Origin: Cyclaneusma minus
Lineage: Eukaryota; Ascomycota; Leotiomycetes; Marthamycetales; Marthamycetaceae
DNA length: 64,000 nt
NCBI GenBank assembly: GCA_037179335.1
Contig: JAKZHN010000012.1
Span: 992,001-1,056,000, forward strand
Direction: 5' to 3'
The notes under the pieces were generated by a model. The model was not told the origin of the DNA and did not search any database. It saw only the letters and a list, made by a program, of their open reading frames with translations. A program made the position numbers and the translations under genes. Position 1 is the first letter of the stretch. Each line of letters begins with the position of its first letter. Below, one piece after another: positions 25,800 to 37,000 of this stretch.

Positions 25800-28660
25800 T
25801 CGTTACTCACCAGGCATATCAATATGGTAGCAGCAGTAAGCATCTGTGACAGCAGCATGCGTCACTGACAACTGTACTCGGGTACGGGTGGGCCTCTGAA
25901 ACGGTGGAAAGTCGCTAGGCGACGAAACAGCGGCAGATCTAGTGCACGACAGAAGCCAGTGCTTTGCGGCAGCAAACACTCTCTTTATTTTCTTTTTCGG
26001 ATTTTTATGCAGCAAACATGTCGCCTTGCACCTTGTCAACTTCACAGATCAAAAGATACTGGGAGGTGCTTCCAGAATTCGAAAAAAATGCTGCCTAGGA
26101 CAAAGTCTGGATGTCATAGAGCACGTGACTCTATGCTTGATGCTATCTTCTGTTTGGATGGGTAAGTCGCAGATTCCGCACCTTTATATTCATTTTTGAG
26201 CCCAAGAAGAACTTACCAGACGTCAAAGCAGCAGCAGACCAGGTCCTCGACAGTAGCAAACAATTCTCGGTAGCAGATGCTGTCGCGCTCTAGCCAAAAT
26301 GCACCGTTCTTGCAAGCCTCTAGGAATGCTTCAGATTCTACGATGTCGTTTCAAATGCAATGTTTGCGGCCTAGTGAAGTTCAAAGCACGTCTTAGCACC
26401 ATTCCCTTCGCTGTAGCATACGACGTGAAGAAAACTCTGTAGGTTTGAGATGCAACAGATAACCCTTCTGCATCTTATATAACTTTAACCACTTGGAGCT
26501 GGGCGATAGGCAATATTACGGATCGGCGCTCAGTGGTAGCTTTGCACATACGACAGCAAGAGGGAATAGTGACGGTAGCCATGCTTTCCGAATGCGCTCC
26601 CATAAGCGTGTCATCAAGATATGGACGTCTAACAGGATTCGCAACTTTGTTTCAGTGAACGAGTTTGCGGTGCAGGAAAGCGTGGTGATGAAGCCATTCT
26701 GGGGCTTCATTGATGTGTTATTCTTGGATGTCTCTCAATCGGATTCCCTGCGTCTTATATACTACTCAGACACATAGGTATTTTGACTAGAGATCATCAT
26801 GGACATTTGCCGGTCCAAACCCGGTGGAGGCTCCGATATACGACAGCAGCAAAGAAATCGACAGCAGTAGGTAAGACAGAATGACATGGAAGTCTGACCT
26901 GTCAAGCTCCTATTATAGGAGCTCTTCGAGATTTTCATGGAGCACCCTACTCAACTGGCTTTTCGATCGAAACTGTTGCTACGGGGCGTGGGAGCTTTGA
27001 CTGGCACCAGTGAGTCGTGGTTTGATCAAGGTGTACCTCTTGCTCTCTTATATACTTCTAGATCCGTGGAATAAGACGCTAGAGATAACTGAAGCAGCTC
27101 TGGATATGCAGACAGCAGTAGCGATAGCTAGAGCCTAGCGACAGCAGGGGCAGCTTGAGACAACAGCAAAACTTGTGAAAATTACAAGTCAGGCTACCAA
27201 CGTATCCGCGCAACTTCGCATTGAGGGGATTCAAAAACCAGTGAAGCAATTCTGTAATCGAAACTCGTTACTGCAAACATTGAATGCTGCAAAGTGCGTC
27301 TTTCTTGGTCCTTGTTTCGGATCTTGATTCGAATTGGGGGTTGCATGTCTCGACTTATATAGGCAGCTCCAGGCTTCAACTTCAGCCAAGAGTCCCAAAC
27401 AGTGAACCAGGGAGTAGTACCTTAGGCAGGGCTTTGGGTAGGTGGTCGCCTAATTACTCGACGGCAGAAAAGGATTGCGACAGCAGTAAAAACCGTAGAA
27501 ATTCCAGGTCGAACTTGTCACCAATATGCAAGGTGCTAAAATGCTTGTATTGTGGTGCTTTTGGCGGATATACGGTCATGTGACTGATTTCCTAGCGACA
27601 GGCTTCCATGGTATATCCACTTCAGAGCCTCAATGCCGTTCGGAGAGTCTTGGTGTGATCCAGGTGTACCTTTTGCCAACTTATATACTTTTTGGGTCTT
27701 AGGTCAAGCACACTGAATGGCAAACTTGAGGTCATTCAAGGCCCTGGTACGTTCCTTGCGGCAGCAGGATAAGCTATCGACAGCAGCAAAAATTCGCAGA
27801 AATCCTAGGTCAAACATTCCGATGTGGAAGGCACTCGAGTGAACTTGCGATCGAGCCTTTTAGCTATGGACGGGCAGGGAGTCACTGCTCACAAAACACT
27901 TCTCATTCAGGGATGTTATAGTCATGACTCTCTTGCATGTCTTGATTTGACCTGGGTGTGCGTCCTGCCATCTTATATACCTAGTTCTAGATCCAGACCA
28001 GGATCCAAGAGCTCAAGTTGTGAATCTGGAAACAAGCAAAGCTTGAGAGCCCTGGGTAGGTACTTGCGACAGCAGTGAAAACTTGCGACAGCAGTAGAAG
28101 CTAGCGACAGCAGCAAAAGCTGTGAAGCAGCCTCTTAACACAGTAACACTATATGCCAACATCGCATCCCTGAAATGTTCAGAAAATTACCTCTGAGTAG
28201 GCTACTACCTCATCAAGGCACTCAAGTGCGTCCGCAATACAGTTCTTTCTTGGTATTTTGGGTTAGGTCTTGATCTCAACTCTGGAGCATGTCTTGCCTT
28301 CTTATATACTTCTAGACCCTGACCGGATCACGTGTTTGAGGAGGAGCAGTCGCTCGGGCGAGCATACAATAGCAGTGGAGGCTCTCGACAGCAGCTCAGT
28401 GGCGTATATGGAGAGCCTATGAAATGCAAGCTCATATTGGCAAGCTCGAAGGCTAAGTTGCAAATGACTGATCGTGCGTTATTTCTCGCTCTCAACGATC
28501 ACTCGCTTCCCTCCATTGTTTGTCAGAATGATGTTGACATGCTTGATTTCATTTAGAGTGCGAGATCCAATGCCTTATATACTTCTAGAGCGGGGCAAGG
28601 GGTCTCTCTTCAGACTCCAATCACAGCCGTGAGCACGTGAGACGAAGAATCCTGGTAATG
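25800..28660 (-). repeat. Array 2b: about 300-bp tandem units with TATATAAG
   Basis: Nine regularly spaced units have a box at 26183, 26475, 26755, 27048, 27355, 27681, 27973, 28302 and 28575, with steps of 273-329 bp. The plus strand reads CTTATATACTTCTAG. The minus strand reads TATATAAG, the better match to the eukaryotic TATA consensus, so I assign the minus strand. Upstream of most boxes, in minus-strand sense, one to three copies of the CGACAGCAGC element occur (near 26841, 26861, 27140, 27479, 27778, 28069, 28087, 28105 and 28387 in plus-strand sense). This is the reverse orientation, relative to the TATA box, of that in arrays 1b and 3. The predicted early transcribed segment is conserved too (AAGAGGTACACC on the minus strand). 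CACGTG occurs at 26122, 28333 and 28634. Confidence 0.72.
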
Positions 28661-29285
28661 ACTGATCATGTGACAGACGACAGATGTCTTTCTATTTCAC
28701 TCGATTAAAGCTGCTTGCCTCTCGTGCTAAATCCAACCTCTCCTATAGTCCAGCTTGGCCTGACTTATCTCTCTTGACTTCCTCGACTTCACTTCTCTCA
28801 TGACTTCTCGATTCACCCGCTGATCCTCCTTTGGCGCCGATCCGCTGCCCACGTCCTGCCAAAGTCGCATCTGAGGCCACATATTCCTCGTCCAAGGCCG
28901 AGATCCGAAAGCTCGTTGGTTCGGCTGTACACTGACTTCCAAGGGCGGTGGTTCTGTATACAGCAGCAGCCCCCTGGGGGAATTCTGGTGTTGTTTACCC
29001 AGATCGTCTTCCTCCGAGTCGTGTCCTCTGGACGCTGGGGGACTGGAGAAATTTCGTGACTCTTGGACACTCGAGGTTAAGTGAGGGCTCGGAAATCTCG
29101 TTGCGATTCGGTATCTTCATCGAAAGCGCAAGCTGTATCGGTATTCCGAAGCCAAGCATCCTCATCAAGCTATCGTCTAGCCCCTCTCATCCCAAACTCG
29201 CGGAATACTCGAATTCATCGAACCTTTCATCGTCCACCATCCTACAATCGAGTCAGTCAAATGCCCCCTAGAATCCAAATGCATA
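28661..29285. other. Intergenic, end of array 2 and 3' flank of next gene
   Basis: No gene is supported. Short frames on both strands lack any recognisable feature. This separates the minus-strand array 2b from the F-box-like gene. Confidence 0.35.
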
Positions 29286-29891
29286 TCAACTCACCACCCA
29301 AACATCATACGGCCCGACCACCTGATTATGCCCCTCCTCCTCCCATCCCAACCTCTTCTCATCCTTCGCACATCCCATCCTCTCGACCAACCACTCCACA
29401 TACTCCCTATGTGCCGCCGTACTCCCCACAATCCTCGCCTTCCCCACCTCCCTCACATCCTCAAACAACCTAAGCACCTCATACCCCGAGCTCCCAAACT
29501 GCGCCTCAAAAACCTCAATCGTCAATTCCTCCATGCCCGAAAACGCCTCACTAGCCTGTTCCTTCGTAAAGTGCGCATCGCAATCCAATCGCACACACAT
29601 ATGATATTTGCTAATCTCGGCAATACAGCGCGGCGAAGTGATTGATGCGTAATGCCGGCGCAGTTGGGGCAGGGAGGAGAGGAGCGAGATGTGTGCGAAG
29701 AAGGTATTGCAGCCGTATAAGATCTGCGAGGCTTCGTGGTGGATTTGGCGGTTTGCGAGGAGGAGAGAGGGGTAGACGGAGGTAGGGGCGAAGAGGGAGG
29801 TGTGGTTGGAGGGCGAGGGGATGACGAGGAGGTGGTGGTAGATTATGTTGCGGATTTCGCCAGGGAGGTCCATGAATGTGAGGCCTGGCAT
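29286..29891 (-). CDS. Small F-box/2EXR-like fungal protein
   Basis: A single-exon frame of 201 residues, taking the ATG at 29891 as start because the conserved part begins there (MPGLTFMDLPGEIRNIIYHH). The frame stays open to 30200 upstream, but that part reads like leader sequence. LPGEIRNIIY followed by LLANRQIHHEASQILYGCNTF is the pattern of a large fungal family with F-box-like or 2EXR domains, often found in expanded, lineage-specific sets. The biochemical role is not known; some relatives are predicted substrate adaptors. No membrane segment or signal peptide is evident. It sits between array 2b, which points left, and array 3, which points right. Confidence 0.68.
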   Translation of the reverse strand: MPGLTFMDLPGEIRNIIYHHLLVIPSPSNHTSLFAPTSVYPSLLLANRQIHHEASQILYGCNTFFAHISLLSSLPQLRRHYASITSPRCIAEISKYHMCVRLDCDAHFTKEQASEAFSGMEELTIEVFEAQFGSSGYEVLRLFEDVREVGKARIVGSTAAHREYVEWLVERMGCAKDEKRLGWEEEGHNQVVGPYDVWVVS

Positions 29892-31037
29892 CTTGGATGT
29901 GTTGATATTGTTAAACTTGGATAACTGTGTGTGTGTGTTTGTTGTAGATGAGTCTGAAGTCTGAACTTGATAAAGCAGAGAGGAGGGAAGAAAGGGGGAT
30001 GAAACGGGGGAAAGGGGAGACTCCTTTATGTAAAGGCAAAAAGCTGGACAGGCAAGGAAAAGCATCGAGATTACGAGGTCTCCGGTATCGCTTATCTCTT
30101 GGTTGGTGATGTGAATCGAACAAGCTTTCGGCACGGTCCAGTAGTCTGGAGTGTAAAACACATGGTGGGCTGTTGAGGCTCGCGACTCAGGCGATTGCAA
30201 ACGGTCAACCCGGGAGAGTGAGGTGATTTTCGCATGGTGATGTTGAAAGAATGGGTCCCTGACGGTCGAGAGCGCCCGATGGCTCGTGCTCGGTCCATGT
30301 GTAACCCGGGGACAAGACTATTTGGAGATCCCGATCGGATTCTCGGCAACCCTCCGGCTCGGCCCTCTCTTTCCGAGTCGTATTTAGGGGTCCGATTTTC
30401 GCATTTAATTTGGTGTTTTTTCTTGTTATCTATCAAGATGAAATTGCTGCTTACTCCTGAATCGTTGGCTGAAATAATATGTGAAGGCTGAAGGGATTGA
30501 AGTGCTACTACTCATCTTTCAAAACACCACACCGCTGCCTTCCGGAACATCGTAACTTTCAGGGACAGCACAACTGCATAAAGTTAAGCCTTGCATGTTG
30601 CATATGTCGCCAGCCGCCTTGGCCACCCAAATCTCGCGATAACTGACGAGACTTAAGACCTCGGCCTCTTCCTATTCATTATCGTCCGGTCCTATCCGTA
30701 TATTTCTGATAGTCCTAATCCAAGTTATTAACCGGCACCTGATGTTCGGACATTTTGCGAAAGGGGGGAAGCCTCGTCAAGAAACCAAACCAGACCAAAC
30801 CCCTTTTTCGACCCAAGGTCTCGCCAGGATCCGAACATCACGACATTGAACAGCCAACTATGCTCCCTCTGCCTTTCCATAATCTGTCGCCGCAAAATCC
30901 TGTTCCATCATCATACAAGACACTCAACGGGATTTTCTCACAGGACTAGTCGGATGCAAAGCTTTCATCCAGAAGCCACACAACTGTCATTTGCAGCACT
31001 TTCCGTCGCCAAAAGTCTTTCAAGGCTGGAACCTGCG
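29892..31037. other. Intergenic between F-box-like gene and array 3
   Basis: A purine-rich stretch (near 29980-30020) lies in the probable leader of the preceding gene. The rest shows no supported gene, RNA or TATA unit. Confidence 0.35.
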
Positions 31038-34000
31038 CACGTGATATCTAGAGACCAGGACCTCGATTCTATAAAACCCAGTTCGAGATACCTTCATGGT
31101 CCTTTTTCTTTCAATATACCGGCTACCTCAATATTCAGCGTTCACGTCTTCGGAGAAGGAACCTAGAAAGCGGGATGGCTGCCAAGTGACAAGACTATCG
31201 CATATTCGCAAAGAACAAGGCAAAGAGTTTGTATACTCTACTTACACCGTAATTAGCAGTCGAATATTTCTCGTCACAAGTTCAAGTGACATGGCGGCAG
31301 CCGTAAGGATCGACAGCAGCAGCAAACAGAGAGTGGCGGCGTGACAAAGTCTGGAATCTGCAAACATTTGCGATCCGAGAACTACCTATGAAAAGACGAC
31401 CCTCCTTGACCTCCTTCCCACAAGCAAGAAACCCCAACATGTTTCCAATGGAGCAAGGAAGAAAGCTTGCAGCTACCAGATAATCAGGTGTCAGATGGCA
31501 AGAATTCCCAAAGCTTCGCAGAGATTCGCAGACAAGGAGTCTTTGTTTTCCACCGCAGTATAGGTCAAGGTAGCAGGCAAAGCTTTCAACACGAGTCCAA
31601 GTTAAATGGCGGCAGCTGTGAGGGCCGAGAGTAGCAGCAAAAAGAGAGAGAATGGCAGTATGACGAAGCCTAAAACCTGCGATTTGAGATCTATAAAATG
31701 ACCCTCCTCGGCCTCTTACCAATAAGCAAGAAAGAACAGTGCTAAAAGTGCTATCAAGCACCTGACGTTTCCGGATAAGTAACAGGGAAAGCTGGCGGTT
31801 GCTAGGTTGTAAGATCGCAAAAGCTATCAGAGCTTCGCAGACAGGGGGTTCTTGCGCTCTTCAGGCTAGGCAGACAAAACGTTTATATGCAAGCCAAATT
31901 GAAATGACGATAGTCGTGACGATCGACAGCAGCAGCAAGCTGAGAGTGACAGCGCGAGCAGCGCGAAATCTGCAGACTTTGGGATCTGAAACCTACCTAC
32001 CTACCTAGGTATATAAGAAGACCCTCCCTGTCCTCTTTTCGACAACCCAGGAATTAAAGTCCTCCCAGTCCAGGCATGTATCCACGGGAGTAACGGATTG
32101 CGGAAAAAGCTGGCGGTTTCCAGGTTCCCGAACGACGAAAATTCTCAGACACTCACAAAATTCCGTAGATAACGAATTGCTCTCTTTTCGTTCGACGTTG
32201 GCAGGCAAAACAGCTCGCCCAGTGAGGCGGCGATAGTTGTGGAGAGCGACAGTAGATGCATGTAGTGAGTGGCGGTATATCAAGAGCAAACTTCTTGACC
32301 CAAAACTTAAGAAAATGCCTTCGATGCCCTGATCTCGCTCCTTTCTTCCAAGCAAAGTACCAAGGAACGCAAACGATATGTTTCCACAACAATTACGGAG
32401 ACAGCTGACGGTTGCCTAGTCATCGTATTCTGAGACTCCTAGAGACTGTAGACAAAGTGTTGCTGATTGTTCATGTTTGAAATGCAGTGAAGATCGTAAA
32501 AGGCATGCCTACCTACTCAAGTTATAGTGGCGGTAGTCGCAGGGAGTGACAGTAATGAAGCGCAGACAGGAGAATGTGGGTGGCGGTATGGCAAGCTTGA
32601 AACCCGTACAATACGAGACGTCAAACCTATAAAATGACCTTCGAAGCCCCTTCCTTCTTTCTCAAACAAATGAAAGGGCGAGAACGATGCGCACGGTCGT
32701 TGAAGAGCGACTGAGGAAGCTTGTGGCTGCTCAGCTGTTGCGTGTCGCAGTGCACCGGGTTGTAAGACGAGTGGGTATTGGGATGGAGTTAGCAGGCGAA
32801 ACCTTTCGGCCCCTAAATTGAGGCGACGGTCTTAAAGCTCAACAACAGCAGCGCAGAGAAGTGGCGACGTGGTACTCCCCGAACTCTGGAGCGTCTGACA
32901 CCCAAAAGCTATAAAAAGACCCTTCAGGTCTCTCTATCTTCCCTTTTCAATGAAGTGAAGATCACAGACACCATCCAGACGCCTCCAGAAGCCCAAGGGG
33001 AAAGCTTACGGCTTCCAAGCTATCAGATTGCAAGAAGTCTGAAAGACCCACAGAAACACAAAGGCATGATTTTTGCAGCACAGTTAGAAGGCAAAACAGT
33101 CCACTCAACTGAGACGACGGTAGCAAGAAGGACCGACGGTAGCTCAGAACAAAGAGTGATGATATGGCGAGCAAGACTGGCAGACTCTGAAACCCAAAAT
33201 CTATAAAAAGACCTTCAAGGCCCCTTGTTCTCTTCTTTCCAACAAAGTCGAGTTCGCCGAAACAAGTGGCACGTCTCCGGGAGCGATCGGCGAAAGCAAA
33301 GAAGCTGGCGGCTGTCAGTTTGTTGAATGGATCCCAGAGAAGCTGATAGCTGATAGGGTGAGGTAAAGACTTGTTGTAGCGTACTTCAGAGGCGCCAAAA
33401 AGCATCTCAGATGAGACGGCGGTAGCAAGAAGGAGCGACGGTAGCTTCGACATGAGCAAAAATTGCTAGCATGGCAAGCAGGGTTAGCAGACTAAAGACC
33501 AAATGTCTATAAAAGACCTCCCAGCCCCCTTTCTCCTTTTCTCTTCTCCAAGTAAGTCGAAGACACATTCGGCGCCCGACGTTGTTGAATCAGTGACTGA
33601 AAGAGCTAACAACTGCCAAACTATCGAATATGACAAAGATGAGCATAGACCAGGAAGTGGTGTGGTGTCGAGCAGGCAGGATTCAGATGACCCAGCTACG
33701 TGGAACGGCGGGAGTCATGACGGAAGCCGTAGCAGACGATGACTACATGACACTGGTAAGCTCGAGTCCCAAAACCCATAAGAAAGACCTTCGAGGTCCC
33801 TTCCTCGTTCCTTCCTTCCAACGAAATATGTGGCTAACCTTTCGAACAGGTCTTCAGTGGCGCAAATGAGCAAGCTGGCAGCTATCAAGTCTTCGAGTCG
33901 CACCATCGCAAAGAGATGGAGTGACAAACGACTGTAGTGGTGTAATTAATTAGCAGATAAAATGTGCCCGCTCAACTACAAAACGGCGTTAGTCACGAAG

Positions 34001-37000
34001 ACTGACGGTAGCCGCAGACGAACGGTGACGGCATGGAATTGGCAAGCCCAAACCCCGCAAATTCTAAGGCCCAAAGCCTATAAGAAGACCCTAAAGGTTC
34101 CTTCCTCGTTCTTTTCTTTTCAACAAACCAGGAGACGGGAAGCATACCCGAAGTCCCTGGAGAAGAGATCGGAGAAGGCCACGATTGCGGTCTGTTGGGC
34201 AGTTGGATAATGGAAGGTCTTGGGAACAATTGGCAGATAGAAACGCCTCCTATGAGAATTTAGGCAACTAACAGGCGAGAAGTTCCATCTAACAGAGACA
34301 ACGGTGCCCATGAGGACTGACAGTAGCTGTATGCAAAGGGTGACGATATGGCATTTGCAAGCCCAAATCCCGCAAGCTTCGAGACCCAAAAACCTACCTA
34401 TAAGACGATCCCACAGGTCCCTCCTCGATATTTTTTTCTTCAAAAAAAGTACAAACTGCGCAACACTTCGATGTCTCTAGAGAAGGGATCGGCGAAGGCT
34501 ACGACTGAGAAGCAGATGCCGACGCACAGTGCAAAGTCTCGAAAAAGTAAGCAAATGCATACGCCTTACATGTAAACTCAGGCAACTAGCAGGCGGCAAA
34601 ACTCACCAAGAGAGGTAACGGCAGTCATGAAGACCGACAGTGGCAGCAGGCAAGAGTGGCAGCACAAAGGTTTGCCGTGTGTAAAGGGAAAGACAGCGGA
34701 CTCCAGAATGCAAGAACTGGCAGGCTTTAGACCTGCAGCCCTCTTGCCTCGAAACCTATAAGAAAGCCTCTGAGATCCTTTCCTACTTCTCTTCTCTACA
34801 ACCAAAAGGGTGGAATGGAACCCCATGCTTTAGTGAAAGCCTCTGAGAAAGCTGGCGTTTGCCAAGCTGCTGAATCACAAAGACTCGCGAGGAATCATAG
34901 TTACAGGAGCAGAGACTTATTGTATTGTACATAGCATTCACGACCCAACATCTATAAAAAGATATTCGAGGTCCCTTGTTTGTTTTCTTTTTTACCAAAT
35001 GGAAAAATCAAAGAAGAAGAGAAACGGAGTGGAGACTTCGTCTTTGAGGAGCACTAGGGAATCTGGCAGCTGCAGGCCTGTCAGCATAGCAGGGAATGGG
35101 TATTTTTAAAGGCAAGGAGCTGTAGTGGTGTGTGTAGCAGGGAAAAGGTTTGAACGTGCACTCGAGCGAGGAGGGGGTAGCTATGAGTACTGACAGCAGG
35201 TCTGGGAGAAAAGTGACAGCATGAGGAAAAGTAGTAAAAGACTTGAAATAGACAGGCTCGAGGGTGTGTAGATATCGCGGTCCCCAAGACTATAAAAAGA
35301 CCTTCGACTCAAGTCCAACACACTCAGAAATAAGAAATGCAATGTCACAACTCCAGCGGTAGGACCTGGCAGGCCGTCGAAGCGCAAAGTCTCGAAAAGG
35401 CTCGCAGAGACGAGGTTGTTGTGATGTGGCTAGTAGGTGAAAAGCCAGCCAAATTAGACGGCAGTACTCATGAAGACCGACGACAGATGCGAGAAGGGGT
35501 GACAGCATGAGGAAAATGGAGTGAATGACGTAAGACAAACGGACCTGAAGATATGCAGATATGCTAAGGAGCCCAAAACCTACTAAAAGATCTTCGACGT
35601 TCCATCTCCAATCTTTTCTTTCCAGCAATCCAAGAACACTCCGATGTCGCCATGAAAGCAAGCAACAATCGGGAGGTTGCTAACTGCCAGACCACCGGGT
35701 CGCAACTATAAATGACTCGAAAAGACTCACAGAGACGGACCTGCTGTAAAGTGATCAGCAGGCGAAAAAGCCAGCCAAATGGCCGACGGTAGTGACGAAA
35801 AATCGCGGTAGCTGGGGGCAAAGAGCGGCAGCAGAAACGAGTTATGACGGCGTGGAAACGTAAGGGAGAAATTTCAAGGACACAAAGAAAACGGGCGCAA
35901 ACTTGGCGTACTCAGAATGAGCAGAGGTGCCAGACTCTGCAGCCTAAAACCTACCTATAAAACGACCTTCAAGGTCACCTTCCTGTTCTCTTCCAAGTCT
36001 TTCTCAATTTGGGTTTGAGAACATCCTCGTCCCCGTCTTCGGAAGAGTAACTGGAAACTGACGGATGGTGAGTGGATGTCAGATCACAGTGATCCCCCAA
36101 GGCAGCGAATTGATGCTAGGAGGCAGACAGGCCCACTCAAGTGAGGCGGTGGTAGTTGCGAAGACGACAGTAGCTGCAGGAAAATAGTGTCAGCATGCGA
36201 TGTTGAAATGAGCAGGGGAAGGTGAGAGAATATGCGAAAAACAAGCGCAAACCTTGCCTGGCCTCAGATAGTACAGAAGACTGCTCTGCATGAAACATAT
36301 AAAGACCCCCACATTCCCCTCCTGTTCTTTTCTTTCCAGAGAAAGAAACGGTTGAAAACTGAGGATGATTTGCCACTTGGCAGCTTGTCCCATCCCCTCA
36401 GAGTTCCGTAAGACAAGTGAGAATGTTCATGGCTGCCGAAGTGTCGAATCGTGGAGAGTATGGCTTGTGGATTGTTTGTAATGCAGTGAAGAGCCTAGAA
36501 GGCCCACTCGAGTAAGGCGGCGATAATTGCGGAGAGTGACAGTAGCTGTAAGAAAACAGCGTCAGCATGGCAATGTGGAAATGAGGCGAGAGAGGCGAGA
36601 GAACAGGCGGGGAGCAGGCGCAAACCTGACCCAGCTTCAAAGGGAGTAGAACACTTTGCTACCTGAAATCTATAAAAAGGTCACAGGGTTCCCTCTGTTG
36701 TATTTCTTCGAAAGAACAAAATCAGACTCTCCCAACACTTGCACCACGTCCTCAGATTCGGCGGAGCATCTGAACATATGATGGATGCTAGGCCGTCAAA
36801 TTGTACAGACTCGTGGAGAGGAGAAGGTATCGACTGTTGGAAATGAAGTGAAGAGGCTGGAGGAACCCCTTCAATGGAGCGGGGGCAGCCGTGAAGATCG
36901 AGGGTAGCCATAAGCAAATAGTGATAGCATGACGGCAAGTCTCAGCCTGGAAAGATTTGAACCAAAATCTATATAAAGACCTCAAGGGCTTCCCCCCATT

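Noticed and set aside
29892..30200. N-terminal extension of the F-box-like frame
   Set aside because: It is open but low-complexity, and the conserved LPGEIRNIIY motif follows directly after the Met at 29891.
31282..31761. 159-codon minus-strand frame in array 3, with similar frames at 32005-32355 and 32962-33459
   Set aside because: The frames exist only because collinear units lack stops on that strand in places. They run antisense through TATA boxes and are not conserved between units.
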